Shown here piece after piece: positions 33,815 through 44,690 of a stretch of DNA of 64,000 nucleotides (position 1 is the first letter of the stretch; each line of letters opens with the position of its first letter). A model generated the notes under the pieces. The model worked only from the letters and a program-made list of their open reading frames with translations, did not search any database and was not told the origin of the DNA. A program made the translations under genes and the position numbers. This stretch comes from Marsupella aquatica (lineage: Eukaryota; Marchantiophyta), in assembly GCA_973895155.1 (NCBI GenBank), contig OZ316896.1:9610001-9674000 (forward strand), in the 5' to 3' direction.

Positions 33815-35665
33815 ATGCTAGATCAACCGGAGTTTAGCGTGGCACGCATTCGGAGATACAAGGCTGCTTACCGTGACTACGTGGAGACTTTGATTGCAAG
33901 GGAGAGAGAAGAGAGAGAAGCTACGATGAGCACGGGATTGGCAGCAGGTTCCACACCGGTGGGTAGGAGGAATTTTCGTCGAATTTATCCCAAGACCTCC
34001 GCCAAAGTGATGGAGGATTGTCGGAATATTTTCCAAGCCACCGGGGTTACAGAATTCATGAAGGTGGAGATTACCATCCCTTCGGGGAAGAGCTGGGACA
34101 TTGAGGCCGGGATGGAGTTACGAACAGAGGGAATCTACTTTGAATGTCTCAAACGTGTAGTGCCCCATGTGGAGTTGGCTAGGCTGCTGTTTCTGGGGAA
34201 TCAAAAATTCTCATTCACACCTCGGCACATTAGGGGAGAACTCATGTTGAAGATGGTGGCCACTTGGGTGATTAATCCCACCTCCACCACTGCCATCCCT
34301 CTTTCCGCTGTCAAGGATGTTGAGTATAAGGGATTCCTGGCCAAGGTTCATCAACGGGTCCTTGGCAATGTGCAATCCGGGGTGGTGAGTGAAGAGCATT
34401 TCGTGGTAGCTATGGACATCAAGAACCACCCAGCCCATGTGTACGGATGGTGGTACTACGGGTTGAAGAAGCTGTTGGCCGCTGATCCCGGGAGTGTGAA
34501 ACCAGGTGGGGCTGTACATTTGATGGGGTCATTTGTATTGGCCAGGGCAGAAGGGTTGATTGGTTCCCCGGGACAGGAAGACACGGGATCATCTCTCACC
34601 ACGGAGATCCGGAGTATTGCCACTACCGTTATAGGGAAGCTCACGGAGGAATCATCGTCGGCTGGTGGGGATGAAGATAGAGGAGAAGAAAACCAGGATG
34701 AGGACTACACGTTGGAGTGGCTTGAATCACTCGTAGGAGATCCAAAAAAGCCCTTGGTCTACAACATTCCGGATGTTTACCTGGCAGAGCTACGGGATTT
34801 CAGAGAGGGAGTCCATGAGGGACTCAAGCTAATCCACGCATTGAGAGATTCTCTCAAGCACGCCTCAGCCAGAGTAGAGACGTTAGAGCAGAGTACCCTG
34901 TCTCTGAAGGAGGTGATCAAGGCCAAGGAGGGGACCATTCATGAGAAGGTTAAGCTTCTCCAAGCAGCTCACGTAGAGATCTCCAACTTGAAGGGAGCCT
35001 TGTCCACCAAGGCCAAGGAAGCAGAAGAGGTGGGAGCGTTGAGACAAGCATTGGCCAAAGAGAAGCAGAATTCTGGAGAAGTGGTGGAGTGGAGAAACCA
35101 GGTGGGAGCACTACGGAGTCAGGTGGCCGCCTTTGAGACACGAGCAAAGAGGAGTGAGGCCTTGAGCCTGGGGAAACGGAAGGGCCCCAGCACACCTAGC
35201 TCCACACTTTCCCCGGATTTGATCTCCCAGGCTATTGAGATAGTGGTGAAGGAGGTTAGTGGGAAGTATGGGCCCTTGTTGGATGGAGCCAAGAAGAGTC
35301 AGGAGAAGAGCAAGGGCTTGGAGAAGAAGCTCCGGGAGGTACGGAAATCGTTACGGGAGGCTCAGGTCAGTACGGGGATGCCACCCAGGTCTGTCACCCC
35401 CGGGACTCCCATGGCCACAGGGCAAGTTCTACCGTTGGAGTTGCGGTCCGGAGAAGAGGCTACCCTATGGAAGGACACCATTGGTGAGGGGTACATCAAG
35501 GCGTGGCAGGCCTTGGCCACTTTGAGGAAGCAAGGGAGCGGCAGCACGAAGAGTACCACGGTAAAGAAGAAGAAAAGTGAGGTGGCACTCACTCCCGTGA
35601 GTGATGAGGAGGCCCACTCACGGGGCACAAGCCAGGGCACCGAGAGTGAAGAAGAGGAGGAGTAG
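33815..35665 (+). CDS. Uncharacterised 616-aa protein, coiled-coil C-terminal half
   Basis: I do not recognise this protein. It is a single uninterrupted frame. The N-terminal half (about 55-260) looks globular, with PSGKSWDIEAGMELRTEGIY, VELARLLFLGNQKFSF and HPAHVYGWWYYGLKKLL. A charged linker (about 285-310) follows. Then a long heptad-rich coiled coil covers about 335-470 and a second shorter one about 490-535. There is a basic GKRKGP patch, KKKK near 595, and an acidic tail SEEEEE. No RT, integrase, protease, CCHC knuckle, signal peptide or membrane span was seen. The in-frame TGA just before the ATG fixes the start unless an upstream exon splices in (a TTTGATTTCAG acceptor-like site lies at about 33795-33805). 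GC-rich tandem repeats upstream and unusual downstream DNA suggest it may be a gag-like ORF of a non-autonomous retroelement, or a host gene of a lineage-specific family. Confidence 0.6.
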   Translation: MLDQPEFSVARIRRYKAAYRDYVETLIAREREEREATMSTGLAAGSTPVGRRNFRRIYPKTSAKVMEDCRNIFQATGVTEFMKVEITIPSGKSWDIEAGMELRTEGIYFECLKRVVPHVELARLLFLGNQKFSFTPRHIRGELMLKMVATWVINPTSTTAIPLSAVKDVEYKGFLAKVHQRVLGNVQSGVVSEEHFVVAMDIKNHPAHVYGWWYYGLKKLLAADPGSVKPGGAVHLMGSFVLARAEGLIGSPGQEDTGSSLTTEIRSIATTVIGKLTEESSSAGGDEDRGEENQDEDYTLEWLESLVGDPKKPLVYNIPDVYLAELRDFREGVHEGLKLIHALRDSLKHASARVETLEQSTLSLKEVIKAKEGTIHEKVKLLQAAHVEISNLKGALSTKAKEAEEVGALRQALAKEKQNSGEVVEWRNQVGALRSQVAAFETRAKRSEALSLGKRKGPSTPSSTLSPDLISQAIEIVVKEVSGKYGPLLDGAKKSQEKSKGLEKKLREVRKSLREAQVSTGMPPRSVTPGTPMATGQVLPLELRSGEEATLWKDTIGEGYIKAWQALATLRKQGSGSTKSTTVKKKKSEVALTPVSDEEAHSRGTSQGTESEEEEE

Positions 35666-36720
35666 ATAGTCGTACGGATGTGGATGTACGGTCTCTGGAT
35701 TTCCAACTTTTTTTTGAGGAGTCACTCACGGGCTTGTTGGAAAAAGCTCGCGGAGCTGATTCCAACAAGAGGCGTCGCTCCTCAAACGGAGCCAGGATGA
35801 GCAAGTTATGGCCCGACGAAATTGTGTTTTCGCGATACGGAAACGACCATAACTCAGGCGTCCGATGTCCGTTGCGAGTGCGGCTGAGTGATTCGGGATC
35901 AGGAGGAGAAGGGCTATCCAAGGGTGAGCTCAAAAGTACAGTTGATAGGGCACCTAGTTTCAGCCATTGTGGGGTGCCTTGCAATTTCAGGGTTCACGGA
36001 GTACAGTTGGGGCGCCGTCGAAGGCACCGTCGGCCCCTTGTTTAGGGTTTAGGGTTTTAGCAGCATGTGTGTGCCGCATGCCTTTTTAGTTTAGGGATTT
36101 CTTAGTGCAGGGTTTTAGCGGCGCCGCTAGGGTAGCCGCCATCGTTGTGACCCCATGAGGGGTGCTTTGGTGTGGTTTTTTCGGTATTTAGGGGGAGAGC
36201 CCCGGAGTAGTGAGGGGGGAACTCAGCATAGTACTTCGATGCTTTGGAGTAGCTTTTGTGAGTAGCGCACCGATTAGGAGAAGTTCAAGCCAGAGTAGTG
36301 AGGTGGAGAACGTAGCACTTGTCCCCGGGAGGCAGGAGTTGGGCAGACGGTAGGAGGCCGGGTTGTCCTTGCATGTGTTACGGGAAACACCAAGGGATAT
36401 GGATTTGGCTTGAGGTTCCAATATTTTGTGTGTCACTTGTTGTTGCTTGTGTTGTTTGTTTTCCTCCCCTAGTGCGTGTGGTCGGTGTCATTGTGGAAAC
36501 ATTTGCCCTTGTCACTAGTGTTCAAATCTTATTGTAAATGTTGGTATGCTTGCCCAAGAGAGGAGGGGGGTGGTGACAGCACTCACCCGGTGGGCATGAG
36601 TTGTAGATGGTAGGACCGGTCCCTTGGACTTGATCAAAAACGGAGAGACCAGTCGGTAGACTTGATCAAAAAGTACACTTCCGGGAGCGGAATCAAACAT
36701 ACTCATCCTTAGGTGTGGAA
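35666..36720 (+). other. Downstream region of the 616-codon ORF, possible 3' UTR or LTR-like DNA
   Basis: GC content resembles the ORF, not the AT-rich DNA that resumes near 36740. The stretch GCAAGTTATGGCCCGACGAA followed by CATAACTCAGGCGTCCGA has the flavour of gypsy-type LTRs, but this is an impression only. No copy of it was found upstream of the ORF, so no LTR pair is shown. A short direct repeat GACTTGATCAAAAA occurs at about 36628 and 36659. Confidence 0.4.
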
Positions 36721-38200
36721 ATCCTCCAAATAGCGTCCCTCCACGACCTCGTAATACGATACCAACGGTTTAAGCAAGAAAAAGTACGGTTTGCACGTAT
36801 TAATCGTTGGATAGGCAAGTGACAATTTAATAGATTTTCAAAACTATTAAATAAACATATTTAACGTATAAGTTGGTATTCTAATAACAAAAAATTCATT
36901 ATTGTAAATATATGTATAATGTTTTGGTTTGTGCACATGTAGATTTGGGGTTGATTTTGGGCTGTCAAAGCTATTTTAGGTTAAGAGATGATTCAATCTC
37001 CCTAACCTGAGCTCCAGTCTTTCTAATTTTAATTGCATAAGGAACTTAGCCACCTGGAGTTCAGTAACAAATGTTTGTAAGGAGACATTGCTGAAATTGT
37101 TTCTCACCATAATTCAGAGATAACACCTTTCCGCCTAGAGAAGAGATCAAGATGGAGACAGAAGCTTCACCTGTAGTCAAGAGCATTTTATGTTCAATTC
37201 CAGGCATGAGTCTTATTTCATCCTGAGTAATCGTGAAGAGAAAGGGTGCCTAATGATTAGCTAAGGCCGCAAACCATTCATCAGCTTCAGTCGACTATGG
37301 AGACTAAAATGAGACAAGGCAATGCCTTACAATTGTGGATGGACTACAAGATATTATGAACTTACATCAATTGGCTGTTGGTGCACACAGCTTACAGGTC
37401 ACTTATACACAGAACCATGGTGTGTGTTATCTCAGAAAGTGAATTTCAGTGCAGTCCATGGGGGTTGGGCTCATCCACGGAAGCATTTTGTCCACCTTCA
37501 TGGTCCATCCAAGCTTCACACACTATGCTTGCATTGTTTCTAACTATATTATCTATAACATATGTGTAAACAGAAAACACCCTTTTCTGTGGCATTCGGA
37601 CTCAAGTAAATATTTTTTGGGCTATAGTGTTAGGAATTTAATTCAGTCCGCATTTCCCACGTTAGTCCACTTATTTTCCAACATTTTTGGGAGGTCAGAT
37701 TCTGGTACTGGTCACCAATATTTTCCAATTATTTATTAATAGCGCCCTCCAGATTACAGCTAAAAGTACCATACCCTTTCTTGGTCTGGCAGTCGCTTGT
37801 TGTCCTGTTGGTAGGTATGGAAAATTTACTTTACCTGCATTGACGCATTGACCTAGTCACAATCATGAGTCACAAGCTGAAAGCCAATCTGGAGCTGCCT
37901 TAATTAACATTAGGCGTTATAATTATGGATGGACAACCTGAATGAGACTGTAGAAACTAGAAAAGGTTTGGGAACTCAAATCATTGCTACGGACGGTACT
38001 TGGGAATGGAGGTGGGGCCAGAGATGATTCCTCTGAGATTTAAACCTGTGGGAACCTTTTAATATGTTCCCACTCCTCGAGGAAAGGAGTGCTGGTTTGT
38101 GCAATTCCAACTCACCATCCTTTCAGCCTTTTTTGGAGAACTGTGAGAACGCTGACCTATAGGTCATAATGCACTCGACATGCAGCCCTTAGTTTTATTC
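36721..38200. other. Intergenic
   Basis: No gene. About 37985-38150 is a copy of a dispersed repeat also present at about 51950-52135 (GGGCCAGAGAT, CCTGGGA/CTGTGGGA, TGGTTTGTGCAATTCCAAC, CTTTTT shared). Confidence 0.5.
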
Positions 38201-38204
38201 CTTA

Positions 38205-38665
38205 AAAAAACTTCATGTACATACATCTTATAAAAATAACCTTTTCGGAAATAAGGCACCAATAATTGGCCCCATGGAATTCTGGAGCAAGTGTATAGAA
38301 TTTCGGACTTCCTGTAGAAACTGTAGTCTGTGGTTTGAGGAGCTCAAGCCCATGCGTGCTCCTTCGTCTTGTTAGAAGGATTTGAAAGCTGGTTAAAAAA
38401 GATTTTGAAGCTTCAATTTTGTGACTCCCATATATTTCATAAAAAGGACCTTTTCCTGACATAAGGCACCAATAATTAGCCTCACTAGAGTAACCCCATG
38501 AAATTCTGGAGCAAGGGTATGGAATTTCCCAATTCCTGTACAAACTGGAGTCTGTGGCGTAGAGGGGCTCAAGGTCATGCATGCTCTAGTTTTGTTAGAA
38601 GGATTTGAAAGCTGGTTAAAAAAGATTTTGAATCTGCATTTTGTGACTCCCAAAGAACAAAATGC
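38205..38665. repeat. Tandem duplication, about 230-bp unit
   Basis: Copies at about 38216-38415 and 38430-38655 share ATAAGGCACCAATAATT, AATTCTGGAGCAAG, AGTCTGTGG, and GTTAGAAGGATTTGAAAGCTGGTTAAAAAAGATTTTGAA-type sequence. Confidence 0.88.
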
Positions 38666-40796
38666 GCCAAAAGCCCATCTGTAACTAAGCTTTGAGAATT
38701 GATCTCCTTTACTTTGGGATCCTGTCCCCCATGTTGGCGCCACAAACAAATGACCCTAGCTTTTTCACAAGGTTCTGTGATTTTTTTTCAGTAACCTACA
38801 TAATGATTTATGGTGATGGCATATGACCAATCTTTATGGCAATAAGTTGTGTATTATGAATTTGGTAGTCCATTTTTCTCCCTAACCTCATCTAAGGTCC
38901 ATCAAAATTTTGAGGTTTGACACACCCTAATTAAGGTGAGGAAAGAATGGTGAAACCCAAAGAAGACAAGAGTCAAAGCACTCAAGAGTTTACTAGAAGA
39001 GTCCTCCAACTAGCTGCAACCTGAAAAAGCCTGGTAAAGTTCCAAGGTAATCACAATGGAGGGTCACTCAGAAGAATTTGTCTAGAGACCCTACAACTAA
39101 CCCCTGAGCCTTACAAGCCTAGAGAATGTCTCACCTCTTTGTAGTGAGACACTCACCTCTTTGTAGTGAGACAGACACCACAATTCCTTCAACCAAAAGG
39201 GCTATTCCAGCTTTTTTTATGAAGTGATCAAAAACTGGTTCAAGGCCTGAGGCTGTGGTGGGAAATGGATCTGGCCTCATTTACTTTAGAGCCTGAACTT
39301 CTACCACACTGACCCTTCTGAAAAGTGCAATTGATAGAAGCAAAAGAAACAAATCTTTCATCTCTCATGCTGATGAGCTTGGTTTTGCCTGGTCTTCTGC
39401 CATTCACAACTATTGTGCTCCTTATGAGGATCCCCCATGGCCAGACTGTTACTTAGGTTGGCTTTACTAGGGCAGCAGGTACCTTTTTTTTATGTGTGAG
39501 ATGCAATCCTAACCATTCATATGTAGGAACAGGCCACACTGCACTTTACATGAACTTGGGAGCACAATATGCAAATAAGCACTGAGTCATCTGTCACTGG
39601 GCCGGGCTCCTTGTGGGTCCCCTTTTTTCCTGATATGTATAAGCTTTTTTTGCCAAAAACTCATTAGACCTACTCTTGAGGTGGTCTAAAAAAATGGAGC
39701 AAACTGCAGCTTGTTCTCAGGGAATTACATTTATTGTTTCCAGACCTGACACATTGGGGCTTAGGCATTTAACTTTAGTAGAAATCACCATCAACTTTGC
39801 TTTGGATGGACAAACATTGACAGCCCCCCTTCGTGTAAAGGCCCCTTAGAAAACCCCAGGATTCCTCAATCCATTATTCACAGGTTCTGGTAAGAAGAGG
39901 CATCGGTCCAAAGCGGGTCTACGGCAAATTAGTCATGGCAGAACTGTTTGCAGTACAACTACGGCACTGTATTTCCCATTCCAGTCAATGGAGGATTCAT
40001 GGTGATGCATTGAAAATCTCATGCAGGTGTTTTCAATGCAGGTGTAAACTATCTGCAGTAGCATATCCTTCGCTCATATCCTTCGCACAGTACCTTGCTT
40101 CGCAATTGAGAATTCTTGAGAAGCATCCCCGTGTTTCTTGACCATCTATGAAGGTATGGACCTTAGTAAGCAATTCAATGGGAGTGAAAGTTCTGGAAAA
40201 AAACCTGTCCCTCTCTGAATGTGCGCGTTTCTAATATTTTTACTCGCGGATTTCCTGTTGTTCGATTAGGAAGCTGTGGTACGCGCATATACAGCAAGCA
40301 GCTGGCAATGTATCCGTCAGTTTGTACGAAAAACAGGCATTGCCTTGGGGTTTTCTTGGAGCTGACGCTATTCTGGGCTTTGGCTTTGACAGGTTGGAGA
40401 AATTTATGATTAGATGGGAGCAAGAGATGCGAGCAAGAGGATGAAGTTGAGACGAATTTTGGAGAGGGATGTCGGGTGGATAAGGCCCGGAAATTTTGAA
40501 TCCATGATTGGGTTCGTGGCGTGCCTTGATTCTTCGTTGGTGTGCAGCTGGATTCAGCACTGCTCGGAATCGTACATTTGCAATCGACGCGTCCCGACGC
40601 CTCATTGATAAGTTTCCTGATTCAGCGGCAGTGCACATTTAATAGGTTGTACACATCTTTGCCAGATTATCTGCCGTCATGCGTACCATTTGACAAGGAT
40701 TTGTACAATCTAATTTACAATCTAAAAGGTTGTACATTCTTTCTGGCGCTCCGTGGGCCAACAATTGGTATGAATTCCGTAGTTGGTATTCAGAGT
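38666..40796. other. Intergenic with dispersed repeat copies
   Basis: About 38810-38935 resembles 7990-8130 (CCAATCTTTATGGC, TATGAATTTGGTAGTC, AAGGTCCATCAAA shared). About 39370-39460 resembles 24440-24530. CACCTCTTTGTAGTGAGACA is duplicated at about 39130-39172. No open frame has family resemblance. Confidence 0.5.
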
Positions 40797-40871
40797 CTTG
40801 AAAGGTCCTTGTCCAACCAGCGAAAGATTGACCTCTTGAAAGGTCCTTGTCCAACCTGCGAAAGATTGACC
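40797..40871. repeat. Tandem 38-bp duplication
   Basis: CTTGAAAGGTCCTTGTCCAA, then GCGAAAGATTGACC, occurs at 40797 and again at 40835 with one or two changes. Confidence 0.9.
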
Positions 40872-41061
40872 AGCAAGCAATCGAGGAGGTTCTCAAATTT
40901 CAATGTCACCGTTGGACTACAAAATTAGTCGCTTTCCTCTACTAAATTTCTCGAAGATTGTCGTTGAGTAGTACTGTAATGGTGCCCTTACCTTCCATAC
41001 TAAAGGGCCCCCATCAGAGCACAGACGATTGTAAATGGCCGAACATCGCAGACTCCAGAGC

Positions 41062-41149
41062 AGCGAAGAGCAGCCTAATTGAAGCAGCGATGTGCTCAGC
41101 AGATGAGCGAAGAGCAGCCTAATTGAACCAGCGATGTGCACAGCAGATG
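41062..41149. repeat. Tandem 44-bp duplication upstream of the F-box/Kelch gene
   Basis: AGCGAAGAGCAGCCTAATTG, then GCGATGTGC and CAGCAGATG, is repeated head to tail with two changes. It lies about 170-250 bp before the chosen start codon, in the likely promoter or 5' UTR. Confidence 0.92.
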
Positions 41150-41315
41150 ATCGAGCACCCATGCGGAGATTAGGTCAGAAAGGGAGGTGAAGACGGTGCA
41201 CAGCAGCGAAGGAAGGTGATAGGCGTGGGCAGGAACGAAGGTGAGAGACGGTGGGCTGGAATCGAGGGCACGAACAGAGTGCCGGAGAGGAGACCTGAGT
41301 TGCAACTTGAGCACA

Positions 41316-42668
41316 ATGGCTCTACCAATCGACACTCGCGTCACTGAGAGACGTCGAACAGTAGAAGAGTATTGCCTTGAGCAATCACTTCTTGAGAGCT
41401 GTCAAAGACTAAAGTCGTATTGCGGTGAGCAACGACTTCTTCCAAGGATCGACGACTACATCACCTTGAACCTGATTGCTCCCAAGTTATCGTGGGGAGT
41501 CTGTCGTCGCTTGGCATCACTAAATCGTGGCTGGCGTCATGCATTTCGAAGTGGAGCGGTGCACCATGCAAGAGTTCAGAGTCACTCAACCGAGACACTC
41601 CTTCTCCTCAGCTACACCCCTACCAAACATTCAAGAATCCTCACTCTCCTTTCCGTGAAAGAAAACCGGTGTTATAAACTCCCCCCGTTCCCGTATCTTG
41701 ATGGAAGAATACCAGCGACGTTCAAATGCATACCGTTAGACGGGAAAATTTATGTCTTGGGAGGAGAGTTCTTGACTGACGATCCTGAGGAAGTATCTTA
41801 CAGCAACGGAGTATACTTGCTGGACATTGCTAGGGGAAGCCAGTGGAAACGATGTGCGCAGATGATAGAAACGAGAGCCGACTTTGGATGTGGTGTCTTC
41901 AACGGCAAGATTTACGTCTTTGGTGGTTTGGGTAGGACGGCTGTCTGCGAATCAGAGGTTTATGACCCTGAGAACGATACTTGGTCTCCCATCAAGGCCA
42001 TGACAAGCTTGCGATTTGATCATCGCGTAGAGACTGTGGGAGCCGAGCTCATAGTGCACGGTGGAAAAGCTGTTGACCGAACATTCCGGGCATGGGAAGG
42101 CTGGACACGTTATCATTCCCGGAAGAATTCTATAATATCCGAACCTATGGTTCTGGCAGACAGCTTATTCGATTTCAAACGTGAAGCTGCGTCCTCAATT
42201 CGGGCGGTTCGACGCGGCGCTAGAACGATGACGTCGAATTCGTTGGAGATTTATAATGTGGACAACGATGAGTGGACTCCGAGGGAAGGGCCGCGTTCCC
42301 TGCCCGGTGTTACCTTCATGGCAAATGGAAAGTTTCATTCCTTGAGTGCGAAGGAGATTCATGTCCATGACAGTGAAACAAATTCGTGGACACGCCTGCA
42401 TTCACATTCGTTTATTGCGACGGGACTCGTGAATTCCGAGCTAGTATTCGGGAAAACTGCAGTTGTTGTGGACGACAGGCTTTTGGCAATCGTAGAAGGG
42501 ACTGACCGCGTCGGAAAGAAAAGAGTCCACAAAGCATGTCTTCTCCAAAGCAAAGGCCTTGGAAGCTCCAACGAAACGATTACATGGGAAAGAACACCAT
42601 TTACATATTGTTTTGAAGCGACGGACATAGGTTTTACAAATTACTCCATGCACCTTATTCAACTTTGA
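41316..42668 (+). CDS. F-box/Kelch-repeat protein, 450 aa, intronless
   Basis: F-box/Kelch proteins are substrate receptors of SCF (SKP1-CUL1-F-box) ubiquitin ligases. An F-box-like segment lies at residues about 40-90 (LLPRIDDYITLNLIAPKLSW, then VCRRLASLNRGWRHAFRSG). Kelch blades follow: IPLDGKIYVLGGEF, then VFNGKIYVFGGLG with SEVYDPENDTWSPIKAM, then VGAELIVHGGKA, then LEIYNVDNDEWTPREGP and VFMANGKF-like and VVVDDRLLAIVEG strands. The frame opens at 41241, but I prefer the ATG at 41316 (MALPIDTR), because the 25 codons before it are not family-like. The C-terminal WERTPFTYCFEATDIGF resembles the end of plant Kelch F-box proteins. The substrate cannot be inferred. The frame is intact. Confidence 0.82.
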   Translation: MALPIDTRVTERRRTVEEYCLEQSLLESCQRLKSYCGEQRLLPRIDDYITLNLIAPKLSWGVCRRLASLNRGWRHAFRSGAVHHARVQSHSTETLLLLSYTPTKHSRILTLLSVKENRCYKLPPFPYLDGRIPATFKCIPLDGKIYVLGGEFLTDDPEEVSYSNGVYLLDIARGSQWKRCAQMIETRADFGCGVFNGKIYVFGGLGRTAVCESEVYDPENDTWSPIKAMTSLRFDHRVETVGAELIVHGGKAVDRTFRAWEGWTRYHSRKNSIISEPMVLADSLFDFKREAASSIRAVRRGARTMTSNSLEIYNVDNDEWTPREGPRSLPGVTFMANGKFHSLSAKEIHVHDSETNSWTRLHSHSFIATGLVNSELVFGKTAVVVDDRLLAIVEGTDRVGKKRVHKACLLQSKGLGSSNETITWERTPFTYCFEATDIGFTNYSMHLIQL

Positions 42669-42884
42669 AGATCTCTTAGATGGAATGGGATAGGAGGTCA
42701 TAGAGGAACGCGTTGTCGCCGTCCCTAAAGTGGAGGTCCAGGTACCAATTGAAAACGTGGTGGAGCACGAGGTAGCAGATTGAGGAGGAAGTATAGTCAT
42801 GTCACTTCCGCTCACGTAGAGAATCAGCTTGGTGGGTGATATATAGTCCTTTGTGGTGAGTTTAGAAGATTTGTCCCTGTTCTA

Positions 42885-43035
42885 GCAAGAGGGAGTTGTC
42901 CAAAACAATGCCCAAGGGCATCATGATAGACTGAAAATTGGAGTTGCTGTAAGGTAAAGTCCTCCCAAGAGGGAGTTGTCCAAAATAAATGCCTAAGTGC
43001 TGCATGATAAATGAAAACCCGAGTTTTGTTCTTCA
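42885..43035. repeat. Tandem duplication, about 75 bp, after the F-box/Kelch gene
   Basis: The blocks CAAGAGGGAGTTGTCCAAAA, ATGCC(C/T)AAG, CATGATA and GAGTT are present in both units (about 42893 and 42966). Confidence 0.8.
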
Positions 43036-43179
43036 TTGACGTAACTCTGTAACTTGACCAGTCCACATACACAGGCTATTTCTGGCCTACGATGGCCGAG
43101 AAGTGCACCGGGCAACCTGCTTTCATGGATGGTCACACTGAGACATCTACGAAAGCAGGTCCACCCATTGGGTGGCGAC

Positions 43180-44655
43180 ACCATTCTGAGGTAGCCTTCG
43201 TTTCTGCCACTGGCACCGATGATCTTCCATCTCCCTGCCGCCAATGGTCATCTGCGATTGTGCTTGCTTTTAAGCTCAATATCTTCGCCTTCTCGTGCTT
43301 GATCTTCTCTATGCAATATATACTTATTTTATCAATCATGGACATTCTCATTTCCGCACAATATACTTATTTTATCAATCATGGACTTTCTCATTTCCTG
43401 TGCACCTACAAGAAGTAAAGAGTATCTTCTCTGTGGAGTTCTTTGATTGTCAGTGACGGAACTGCTGGTTTCCCTCATCTATCGGAATTAGGGACAATTC
43501 CTTTCAGTGTCGGTTTAGTTGCTGGTTTAAGGTAACTCGCTGGGAGGATGGAGAATGTAAGGCAATTTCTTTCACTGTCGGTTTAGTTGCTGGGTTTAAG
43601 GTAACTTGCTGGCAGGATGGAGAATGTAAGGCAATTTCTTTCACTGTCGGTTTAGTGTTTAAGGTAAACTCGCTGGAGGATGGAGAATATAAGGTCCAGT
43701 AGACTCTGCTGGAACAAATCTCCAGCTAAACGCGTTTCCCAACCTCAATACTGAGAAAGAACTCCGCCCAGAAAATATCGCAGCAAGCACCGTTCATTCC
43801 CTCCCAAATCCTCTCCACCTTCACCCCAACCCAAAAACTCCTCTCATCCCGCTCATTCGACCTCCGCAAACATTCCAACACTGACCCATATAACAAATGC
43901 CCTCCAATCCAGCCCACGACATGAAATTCACCATTCATTCCCTCCCAAACAGAAGACGACCCAGCCCACAACATGAACACTCCCACCATAGCCTTCGTCT
44001 CTGCCACTGGCACCGAGGGTCTTTCATCTCCATGCCGCCCATGGTCATCTGCCATTGTGCTTGTTTTAAAGCTCAATATCTTCGCCTTGTCGTGCTTGAT
44101 CTCAATATCTTCGCCTTGTCGTGCTTGATCTTCTCGGTGCACTGTTATACTGAAATTGTCAATCATGGACATTATAATTTCCTGACATCTACACGAAGTG
44201 ATCTGTGCAGTTCTTTGATTTCCAGTCACGTGCTCTTTTCCCTCACATCTATCAGAAGTAGCGACAATTTATTTCCCTGTCGGTTTGGTTGCTCGGTTGA
44301 AGGTAAACGCGCTGGGGAGGACGAAGAATGTAAGAGGTTCAGTAGACCCTGTTAAAACAATCTGTAGCTAAACTCGCTGAAACTTTTCGCAACCTCAATT
44401 CTGAGAAAGATCTTCCGCCCAGAAAATATCCCAACAGCAGCGATCACCATTCACTAGCTCCCAAATCCCCTCCTCCACCTTCACCTCAACCCAAAAACTC
44501 CTCTCCTCCCTCTCATCCGACCTCTGCAAACATTCCAACCCTGACTCAGGTAAGAAAATGCCCTCCAACCCAGCCCAACACATGAACCGCACCATTTATT
44601 CCCTCTCAAAGAAAAGACGACCCGGCACACAATATGAACACCACACCACAGTCGC
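43180..44655. repeat. Large tandem duplication, about 660-800-bp unit
   Basis: Copy 1 (about 43180-43985) and copy 2 (about 43990-44650) share TTCGT(T/C)TCTGCCACTGGCACC, AAGCTCAATATCTTCGCCTT, CAATCATGGACATT, TGTCGGTTT, CTCAAT.CTGAGAAAGA, CCGCCCAGAAAATATC, CAACCCAAAAACTCCTCTC and GCAAACATTCCAAC in the same order. Inside copy 1 a roughly 70-bp segment (TTTCACTGTCGGTTTAGT .. GGATGGAGAAT) is triplicated at about 43490-43700. Inside copy 2 a 34-bp stretch at about 44070-44125 is doubled. Minus-strand frames through it have no known match. Confidence 0.88.
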
Positions 44656-44690
44656 CCAGAAACCGATGACTGAAGAAGTGCCCACCTTAC

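Noticed and set aside
36042-36060. TTTAGGGTTTAGGG, telomere-like
   Set aside because: Only two units; this occurs by chance and in plant 5' regions. Not an interstitial telomere array.
32670-36735. LTR pair bounding the 616-codon ORF
   Set aside because: I compared the left and right flanks by eye and found no matching direct repeat, so no LTR element is called.
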